A DNA stretch of 64,000 nt from positions 24,676,001 through 24,740,000 of the forward strand of contig JBITNC010000001.1 in the NCBI GenBank assembly GCA_050084985.1, given 5' to 3'. Within the stretch, counting starts at the first letter, position 1. Each line of letters begins with the position of its first letter. Below, piece after piece: positions 56,594 through 64,000 of the stretch. The position numbers were made by a program, and so were the translations under genes. The notes beneath the pieces are model-generated. The model was not told the origin of the DNA and did no database searches. It saw only the letters and a list, made by a program, of their open reading frames with translations. The stretch is from Nageia nagi. Its lineage: Eukaryota; Pinophyta.

Positions 56594-58408
56594 ATGGTAA
56601 GTGGAGAAGGTTTCTCATCTAACAAAGCACCTCTCTTTGATGGAAACAATTATGCTTTCTGGAAAATTCGAATGAAGACTTATCTCAGTGCATTGGGTTT
56701 TGGTACTTGGGATGCTGTTAAAAGGGGATACACTCCTCCCCCTACAGGTCCATCAGATGAAGTAGAAAGAAAGGCATTTGAATGTGATGCAAAAGCAAGA
56801 AATGCTCTAATGTGTGGTCTAGTGGACAGTGAACTGGTGAAAGTTATGGCATGCAAATCTACAAAAGAAATATGGAATAAGTTGAAGAGCATTCACGAAG
56901 GAGATGATAAAGTCAAGGAAGCAAAACTCCAAACTTTTAGAGCTCAATTCGAAGTTCTAAAGATGAATGAAGATGAAACCATCGAAGCATACATGTTGAG
57001 AGTAAATGAAATTACTAATGCAATCAGAGGTCTTGGGGAAGAAATTGAAGATCATGCCATCATGAAAAAGGTACTGCGATCTCTCACATCTCGCTTTGAT
57101 TCAAAGGTGTCTGCTATTGAAGAAGCAAAAAATTTGAAAACTTTCAGCATGGATGAAATGCATGGATCGCTGACTGCTTATGAAATGAGGATCGAAAAAG
57201 CAAAGCATTCAGAAAAGGAAGCAGCGTTTAAAGCCAACAACAGTACCAAAGCCAAAATAGATTCTGACGATGAAGAACAATCTGATGGAGTAGAAGCAAA
57301 TTTTGTTAGAAAGCTAAAAAGGGGAAAAGGTAAATATGAAGGCAAGCTACCATTTAAATGTTTTAACTGTGGTGGTATTGGTCATTTCATTTCAAAATGT
57401 CCATATAGAAAAACTGATAAAGATGATCAAGAATCATATTTTGAGAAAAACCATAAAATGAAATCTCATGTTCGAAATAGAAGGTCAAATAGACAGAGCT
57501 TCATATCCAGAAATAAAGGCTCCACTGATGATGATTCCAGTAATGAATCAGAAAAAAAATACAATGAAGCATTGTTTATGGCATTTGAAGAGAAACTAAA
57601 TGAAGATAATCAAAATGCCCAAGAACATAAAAAGGAAGAGACAGATGAAGAAAATGGCTGTGAGATTGAGATTGATCTTGAAGAAGAACTAATAACAGCA
57701 TTGAATGAACTGAATAAAGAAGTAAAGAAAAATAAGAAACTCTCAAAAAGGTTTGATGATGCAAGTAATATTATAGAAACCTTAAAAATAGAAGTGGAAG
57801 AATCTAAGAAGATAAATGAGAGTTTGGAGGAACAGCTTCTTGTGAAAGTTAAAAATTACAGTAAGCTTGAAGAAGAAATAACTGGACTACGTATGCAACT
57901 AGAGGAAGTCACCAAGAGAATCAGCTCTTTTGAATATCTAGAAGGAAGGTCAACTAAACTCAGTGAAATCATTAACAGTCAAAGAATGTTTTCTGATAAA
58001 TTTGGTCTGGGATATGAACAAGGACAATCTTCCAATGACACAAAAAGGAAAAACATAAAAGAAACCAAGAAGAAGGAAGATAGCTCAGGACTGGAGGATG
58101 ATGGCTTCACTCAAGTGCATTCCAGAAGAAGACCCTATGCAGGACCAAGAAGTACTCAGCAATATAATAGATACATCCATCCCTTCAATGGATACTATTT
58201 CAAATGCAATGCGTATGGACACAAAATTTTTGAATGTAAGTATAATATCACTCCAAGAACCTTTGTTACTAGGAATGCATTCGGCCCACTAATGGAGTAT
58301 CCTGTTGAGTGTTACAACTATCATGAATATGGACACATTGCCCGATTCTACAGAAATAATCATGGCATGAGGTTCTTTCCACCGAGACAATTTCCTTCCA
58401 TAAGATAG
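56594..58408 (+). CDS. Element H gag, 604 codons, intact frame
   Basis: ATG at 56594, 43 nt after the primer site, no intron needed. Residues 1-215 are the copia gag core (FDGNNYAFWKIRMKTYLSAL, AKLQTFRAQFEVLKMNEDET, IMKKVLRSLTSRFDSKVSAI, MDEMHGSLTAYEMRIEK). The zinc knuckle C256-x2-C259-x4-H264-x4-C269 is intact. Residues about 340-465 are Glu/Lys-rich and predicted by eye to be coiled coil. Two more knuckles follow near residues 538 and 573. In the first, the leading Cys is Tyr (YFKC). In the second, two Cys are Tyr (CYNY...RFY). All are G-to-A changes, so nucleic-acid binding should be weakened. Gag ends at TAG (58406) in a frame different from pol. Confidence 0.9.
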   Translation: MVSGEGFSSNKAPLFDGNNYAFWKIRMKTYLSALGFGTWDAVKRGYTPPPTGPSDEVERKAFECDAKARNALMCGLVDSELVKVMACKSTKEIWNKLKSIHEGDDKVKEAKLQTFRAQFEVLKMNEDETIEAYMLRVNEITNAIRGLGEEIEDHAIMKKVLRSLTSRFDSKVSAIEEAKNLKTFSMDEMHGSLTAYEMRIEKAKHSEKEAAFKANNSTKAKIDSDDEEQSDGVEANFVRKLKRGKGKYEGKLPFKCFNCGGIGHFISKCPYRKTDKDDQESYFEKNHKMKSHVRNRRSNRQSFISRNKGSTDDDSSNESEKKYNEALFMAFEEKLNEDNQNAQEHKKEETDEENGCEIEIDLEEELITALNELNKEVKKNKKLSKRFDDASNIIETLKIEVEESKKINESLEEQLLVKVKNYSKLEEEITGLRMQLEEVTKRISSFEYLEGRSTKLSEIINSQRMFSDKFGLGYEQGQSSNDTKRKNIKETKKKEDSSGLEDDGFTQVHSRRRPYAGPRSTQQYNRYIHPFNGYYFKCNAYGHKIFECKYNITPRTFVTRNAFGPLMEYPVECYNYHEYGHIARFYRNNHGMRFFPPRQFPSIR

Positions 58409-58488
58409 AATAAATAGTTTCAGAGCAGTCATCCACAGGAAGTAGAAAGAATAATAAAAAATAAGAAGCTGAAATAAAAGTAAAATAA

Positions 58489-61400
58489 GTCTGGAAAGAA
58501 AAGGAGAAACTCAAAGAGGATAAAGAGTCCTTAATCATTCAAACAGCATTAAAAGCTCAAGACAAACCATCACCATGGATATTAGACAGCGGATGCTCAA
58601 GTCACATGACAGGTGACAAGAAGAAATTTCAAAAACTACAGGAATATGAAGGTGGGTTAGTAAGATTTGGAAATAATGATGGCGCACAGATTATCAGCAA
58701 AGGGACAGTCAAAATAAATGATGGAAACATCAGATCCGAAGAGGTATTATTTGTTGTGGGACTAAAGCATAATTTGTTGAGCGTCAGTCAAATATGTGAC
58801 AAAGGACATGATGTAATTTTCAAAAAGCATGGATGTGAGATCCGAAGGGCAAATAGTGGTAAACTTGTAGCAGTTGGTACAAGAACCTATGGCAATTTAT
58901 ACACCTTATCAGATATTTCAGAGGGATCATGTCTTCTAGGCAAGGAGAGTGATGATTGGCTATGGCATAAGAGATTGGGACACATCTGTTTGAAAAACTT
59001 GATGAACATTTGCTCAAAAAGAGCAGTAAGAGATATGCCCAGTATCAGCACACCAGCAAATGATATTTGTGATTCATGCCAAAAGGGAAAGCAAACTCGG
59101 GCAAAGTTCAAAGTGAAAGAATATCACACAAGCAAACCATTGGAAATCGTACACACCGACCTATGCGGACCAATGAGAACACAAAGCTTCAATGGAGATA
59201 AGTATTTTATTTTGTTCATAGATGATTATTCAAGAATGACTTGGGTGCAATTTTTAAAACATAAATCTGAAGCTTTTGAAATGTTCAAAGCATTTAAAAA
59301 TCAAGTAGAAAATCAGATAGAGAGGAGAATTAAATGTCTTCGCTTAGACAGAGGAGGTGAGTTCACTTCTGATGAGTTTACTGAGTTTTGCATACAACAC
59401 AGAATTAAAAGACAATTCTCTACAGCAAGAACTCCACAACAAAATGGAGTAGTTGAAAGAAAAAATAGAGCAGTACAAGAAATGGCTCGAACCATGCTGA
59501 TAGAAAGCAAGGTTGCTGATAGGTTCTAGAAAGAAGTAGTGCATACTGTAGTGCATATTCAAAATAGATGTATGATGCAACCACATGAGGACAGAACACC
59601 ATATGAATTATGGTTTGGAAGAAGAGCTACAGTGAGGCACTTTAGGATCTTTGGAAGCAAATGCTATATCAAGAGAATAGAAGAAAAATTAGGAAAGTTT
59701 GAGGATAGATCTGATGAAGGTATCTTTCTTGGTTACTCTTCGAAGAGCAAAGCATACAGGTGTTACAATAAAAGGACAAAAATAATCATTGATAGTGCTG
59801 ATGTTCATGTTGATGAGCAAAGAGATCTTCCCAAGAGAAATGATGATGATGATCTTCCTGCCTATCAAGATTCAATTGAAGAAGATAAAAAGAATAAAAA
59901 CAAATCTAAGCCTCCTATACAGCAATCACAAGTAAAGAAACCAAAAGATGCAAATTCACCAAGTAACTCAAATGGTGTTTCAAAAAATGAATCAGAAGAA
60001 GATGAAAATTCAAAAACTCCACCAAATAGATGGCACAAGGATCATCCACAAGAGCAAATCATCGGTGAGTTTCATACAGGCATCCAAACTCGTAGAGGGG
60101 TTTCAAGCACCTATTCTCTCCTATCCAGAATAGAGCCTAAAAATGTCTCAGAAGCTAGCCAAGATGAAAGTTGGATGAAAGTAATGGAGGAAGAACTCAC
60201 TCAAATTGAAAAGAATAAAACATGGGAACTCGTTCCTAGACCAGCCAACAAAAATGTGATTGGCACAAAGTGGATTTTTCGCAATAAGTTGAATGAAGAT
60301 GGGATAGTGGTTCGAAATAAAGCTAGACTTCTTTGCAAGGGATATGTTCAAGTTGAAGGAATTGATTTTGAAGAAACTTTTGCACCTGTGGCCAGATTAG
60401 AAGCTATTCGCATGTTTTTAGCTTTTGCAGTGTATAAAAACTTTAAAGTTTATCAAATGGATGTAAAATCAGCCTTTCTAAATGGCAAAATTGAGGAAGA
60501 AGTCTATATTGAATAGCCAGATGGTTTCCAATTGGGAGAGAATCCTAATCTGGTATGCAAACTAAAGAAGGCTCTGTATGGTTTAAAACAGGCACCTCGA
60601 GCATGGTACTCCAGACTTGATACATATCTTCAGCAGCAAGGCTTTAGAAAAGGAATGGTGGATAGCAATTTATACATTAAATCAGAAAAGGAAAAGCAGC
60701 TAATTGTTGTTGTCTATGTAGATGATATAATCTTTGGAGGAAGCAAGAATGAGCTATGTAAAAATCTTGCTAACAACATGCAAACAGAATTCGAGATGTC
60801 TATGATAGGTGAGCTTGCATTCTTTCTCGGCCTACAAATCAATCAGTTGAAGAATGGCATGTTCATTCTTAAACCAAGTATGTTAAGGAGATGCTGAAGA
60901 AGTTTACCATGGAAGACTGTAAACCTGTGAGCACCCCTATGATGAAAAGCTGCAAATTAAGCAAGGATGATAAAGCACCAATAGTAGATCAAACATAATA
61001 CAGGTCAATGATTGGAAGTTTATTATATTTGACAGCTACTAGACCGGATATTCTTCAAGCAGTATGTATGGTTGCTCGATTTCAAGCAAATCCCAAAGAA
61101 ACACATGTTACTACAGTAAAGAGAATATTCAGATATCTCAAAGGCATAGTAGAATATGGTTTATGGTATCCTAGAGGAAAGGACTTTACACCTATTGCCT
61201 TTTCAGATGCAGACTGGGTAGGATGCGTGGATGATAGGAAGAGCACCAGTGGAGGAGCATTTTATTTGGGTAATAATCTTGTTGGCTGGCATAGTAAAAA
61301 GCAAGACTCAGTATCCCTATCTACAGCAGAAGCAGAGTATATAGTAGCAACTTCTTGCTGCACACAGATTCTATGGATGAAGCAGATGCTAAAAGATTTT

Positions 61401-61667
61401 GGTATACAGATTAATGAGCCCATATCAGTTCTGTGTGATAACACAAGTGCAATCAATATCTCAAAAAATCCTGTTATGCACTCACGAACAAAGCATATAG
61501 CAATCAGATATCACTTTCCAAAAGAAAGAGTGGTGCAAGGAGAAGTACAGTTGGATTTTGTTCCAACCATAGAGCAAGTAGCAGACATCTTTACAAAGCC
61601 TTTACCCAAAGACATCTTCGAATATCTTCGAAACAAGCTAGGAGTTGTTGTCCTTCCCATGCATTAG
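58489..61667 (+). pseudogene. Element H pol: protease, integrase, RT, RNase H
   Basis: The frame is open from 58489; the preceding TAA at 58486 and another upstream sit where Gln would fit, and a frame change separates it from gag. Protease: WILDSGCSSHM (Asp at 58585). GAG-pre-integrase: LWHKRLGHI. Integrase DD35E: Asp 59158, Asp 59347 (LDRGGEF, where the family has DNGGEF), Glu 59455. [16 protein letters not shown] and VVYVDDIIFGG (about 60715). RNase H: SDADWVGCVDDRKSTSGG and STAEAEY. It ends FTKPLPK...LPMH-TAG. Defects: TAG 59527 (Trp), TAG 60514 (Gln), a one-base frameshift near 60874, TAA 60996 (Gln). The stops fit G-to-A or C-to-T. The rest reads well, so loss of function is recent. Confidence 0.93.
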
Positions 61668-61880
61668 CTAGTTCTGGACGTCACATTCTCAGGGGGAGTG
61701 TTTATTTCTTCCTTCCTATGTTGCTTCTGTGTATCTTGTTTTTGTATGCATACTACTGATTTCCTGAGAATGTCATGTATGGACTCAGGGGGAGTCTGTA
61801 AATGCCCTTTGTTATTATTGACAAAGGGGGAGAGAAAAGTCCCGATGCTAGTGTCTGATCAAGTGGTGTTGCCAACAATT
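61668..61880 (+). other. Element H 3' region
   Basis: Contains three purine-rich motifs: TCAGGGGGAGTGT (about 61690), TCAGGGGGAGTCT (about 61787) and AAAGGGGGAGAGAAAA (about 61825). Such repeated internal purine tracts are typical of SIRE-type copia elements and could prime extra plus strands. Confidence 0.7.
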
Positions 61881-61894
61881 CCAAAGGGGTAGAT
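61881..61894 (+). other. Polypurine tract of element H
   Basis: CCAAAGGGGTAGAT directly precedes the TGTTGAG start of the 3' LTR. Confidence 0.8.
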
Positions 61895-63743
61895 TGTTGA
61901 GCATGTGTGTTTGTCATTATTGTCAACACGTGGTTTTGGTAAAGACCGGGTTCCGGAGGTGATGAGGTCAGCAAGGAGAATTGAAAAGCCGGGGTTAGTA
62001 AATTAAGTGTTCTGAAATGAAATGCTAAAAGCTCAGTTGTGGAAAAAACCAAGTTCTAGAGAAAGTGAGTAGAGCATTCCGGAAGCATGAAGATGATGTC
62101 ACGGGAAGAATGATGTTCACATTTTTGAATGAAACTGGGTTCCAGAGATGATGAGGTCAGCAAGGGGTGGATAAAAGTCCAGAGAGAAAAGTCCAGAGAT
62201 AAAAGTCCAGAGATAAGAGTCCGAAGATAAAAGTTCGGAGAGAAAAGTTCGAAGATAAAAGTCCGAAGATAAAAGTTCGGAGATAAAATTCCGGAGAGAA
62301 AAGTCCAGAGATAAAAGTCCGAAGATAAAAGTCTGGAGATAAAAGTTCAGAGATACAAGTCCGGAGAGAAAATTTCGAAGATAAAAGTTTGGAGAGAAAA
62401 GTCCAGAGATAAAAGTCCAGAGATAAAAGTTCAGAGATAAAAGTCCAGAGATAAAAGTTCGAAGATAAAAGTTCGAAGATAAAAGATCGGAGATAAAAGT
62501 TCGGAGATAAAAGTTTGAAGATAAAAGTCTGGAGATAAAAGTACAGAGATAAAAGTGCGAAGATAAAAGTCCAGAGATAAAAGTTCAGAGATAAAAGTCT
62601 AGAGAGAAAAGTCTGGAGATAAAAGTTCGGAGATAAAAGTCCGAAGATAAAAGTCCGAACATCGTGGGAAGTGTTTTACTCTACTTACAGAGTCCAGAGA
62701 AGATGACATTAGCAGTTGGTGTTGAAAAGTTCGAAAGGCCACGCAGATACCTTGGAACTCTCTTCTGGAGTCCAGAGATGATGACATCATGGTGTATACA
62801 ATAAACATCTGGTAAGCTAGTCAATTGCTCTAGGCTATAGAAAGAGACTTCAGAACTAAGGCAAGAGAAACCCAGAACTACCATTATGAAGAAGAAAAGA
62901 GTTTGAGATTATCAAAAATAATCAGATACTATCAAATCTTCGAAATCAGTGAAGAAAGAGCTACACTTGTCTGAATAACTCTGTTTGAGCAATAGGAGCG
63001 TTCGTCAATTACAGCAGTTACAAATAAAGATTTCTTTTTAGTTTGTTTTTGATAATGTGTCATGATAGGAATAGATTCCCGGGGGTTTTCTTGATGTGTA
63101 ACGGCTGTAGGAACGGATGTGAAAAGTATGGATAGGAGATAGTGTGGAAAAATGTGGTTGAAGGGAAGTATCAGGGGAAGTGTGGTAAGAGCGTGAAAGA
63201 GGAGAGAAGTATGGAGAGAAGAGTGGTCGTGGAGGTAATAGGGCAGAAGAGGGGATTATCAGGAGAATGTGAAGTGAGCAAACGAATATGCAGATAGGAG
63301 TGTGATTATTTAAGTGTGTTACTTTGGAGCTGTGTGCAAAGATAAAATAGTGAACATCAGAGCTAGACCATTGAGGGTCTTCTAGAACTGTATTCTTTCC
63401 TCCTTTTTGAATGTTGTCTCAAGTGGGTGCTTGAGAGCTGGAGTTGGTGCTCCAAGCAGTAGGTGTTGCTATTTGCAAAGTGCTAGTTGGTGCTACCCTT
63501 CACAATTGGTGCTGTGAATCTGTAAGTTTTCTTTAATGGCTGGATTTGGATTGGTGTCCAAGCAGTCATTTTCAGGGATGTAGCCAATCTGGTGAACCTC
63601 GTTACATCTGGTGTTGTGTGATGTACTGGTGTGCTTGCTCAATTTTCTCTGGCTTCTAATCTATATTTATTTAATAAGGTTAAATTGATTATTTTTATAT
63701 ACACTGATTCAACCCCCCTCTCAGTGTCACTCGAAGTCCAACA
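61895..63743 (+). repeat. 3' LTR of element H
   Basis: Same structure as the 5' LTR. It is 33 bp longer, mostly because of about two more minisatellite units. It ends CGAAGTCCAACA before the AAAGG duplication. Confidence 0.93.
62169..62660 (+). repeat. 14-bp minisatellite in the H 3' LTR
   Basis: About 35 units of the same AGATAAAAGTCCGG family. The order of CCGG variants differs from the 5' LTR array, with more CCAG forms here. Confidence 0.95.
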
Positions 63744-63748
63744 AAAGG

Positions 63749-64000
63749 GTGAAATTATGAGTATTTTACTTAATTTTTAGATCCTTATGACAAGTTGCAT
63801 GTCTATTATTTTTAAGTGTTTATGTTTGATAAAATCCTTATGCAAAGATGGATTTGTTCAATGATAGAAATAACGCATGCTTACTTATGCAAGAATAGAC
63901 TTATGTAAATTGAGTAAATAATGCATGATTTCTACTTAACTTTTTAAAGATAAATAATGCATGCTTCTTGCTTATGCTTAGTACTTAAATTTTTTAAATG
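63749..64000 (+). other. Leader of element G, part 2
   Basis: Sequence of G resumes after H. It is AT-rich with repeated TAATGCATG-type motifs, like the A leader near 12.95-13.05 kb. No coding sequence before the edge. Confidence 0.6.

Larger units (their letters stand above)
54714..63743 (+). mobile_element. Element H: Ty1/copia (SIRE-like) retrotransposon
   Basis: 9,030 bp, LTRs 54714-56529 (1,816 bp) and 61895-63743 (1,849 bp), duplication AAAGG (54709-54713, 63744-63748). Primer site, long gag, pol and polypurine tract are all present. RT wording YVDDIIFGG and FFLGLQINQ and repeated AGGGGGAG motifs after pol are typical of the SIRE/Maximus lineage. The LTRs differ by about 4% by eye in the first 290 bp, nearly all transitions. 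H is the innermost element on the right side (F contains D contains G contains H). Confidence 0.93.
31496..64000 (+). mobile_element. Element D: Tat-like Ty3/gypsy element, open at right edge
   Basis: It begins TGTAATACCC at the point where F RNase H homology stops, with candidate duplicated target ATTGA at 31491-31495 (second copy not in the window). It contains gag (35080-37505), protease (37840-38250), G-patch-like motif, RT, two RNase H regions and integrase (to 42766), then a long 3' region with an antisense ORF remnant. Elements C, G and (inside G) H are inserted in it. No copy of its start was found before 64000, so its 3' LTR is outside. Frames carry many stops and shifts, so D is old and inactive. 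Confidence 0.7.
52466..64000 (+). mobile_element. Element G: copia element related to A, open at right edge
   Basis: 5' LTR 52466-52968, primer site, leader exon with donor, then leader intron-like sequence interrupted by H (54714-63743) and continuing from 63749 to the window end. LTR length (503 bp), TATA box, PBS position and leader donor match element A, and the AT-rich leader after 63749 resembles the A leader near 12.9-13.1 kb. Its gag-pol and 3' LTR lie beyond the edge. It is inserted in the antisense ORF of D. Confidence 0.75.

Overview
This window looks like nuclear DNA from a large-genome vascular plant. A gymnosperm such as a conifer is my best guess: it is AT-rich, has one ordinary gene with long introns, and is followed by a deep stack of nested LTR retrotransposons. 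That lineage is inference; no marker in the window fixes the species.

Region 1 (1 to about 3 kb, minus strand) holds the first two exons of a nuclear gene for mitochondrial 4-hydroxybenzoate polyprenyltransferase (COQ2/PPT1, ubiquinone biosynthesis). Both splice junctions can be read and the phase is consistent. The remaining exons lie beyond the left edge.

Region 2 (about 5 to 64 kb) can be read as one stack of insertions, letters mine. F is an old minus-strand Ty3/gypsy element. Its integrase is split between 5785-6803 and 30560-30930. B (6804-30554, TSD AATAA) sits in that integrase and the reading frame joins exactly across it. B is a gag-protease-only element of Tat/Ogre type with about 1.18 kb LTRs. 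Inside B are copia element A (9725-19210, TSD TGGTT, inserted 21 codons into B gag) and E (24335-27666, minus), which has about 1.55 kb LTRs around only 216 bp. D is a Tat-like gypsy element. It appears to enter F RNase H at 31496 and runs past the right edge, with gag, protease, RT, two RNase H domains, integrase and an antisense ORF remnant. D carries C (44135-48463, minus, TSD CTACC, gag only) and copia element G (from 52466, open to the right). G carries copia H (54714-63743, TSD AAAGG, SIRE-like).

Main points of interest: (1) A has a probable 3.5 kb leader intron holding a captured PPR-gene fragment and a tRNA-Lys-like sequence, and G has the same donor site. (2) A gag-pol keeps one frame for 1,298 codons with eight in-frame stops and no frameshift, although its LTRs are about 99% identical. 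Nearly all the stops fit C-to-T or G-to-A changes. (3) The A 3' region has an eight-copy array of stem-loops whose stems covary. (4) The LTRs of copia H and gypsy-type C share a roughly 90 bp module with TCCGGA and TGACGTCA-like palindromes. (5) H LTRs carry a 14-bp minisatellite whose variation is concentrated at a CCGG core. (6) C gag ends in a stop codon formed by the start of an A22 tract. (7) An antisense coding remnant lies downstream of D integrase.

All element calls come from reading the sequence. Identities are counts or estimates by eye, and family names rest on motifs, not database searches.
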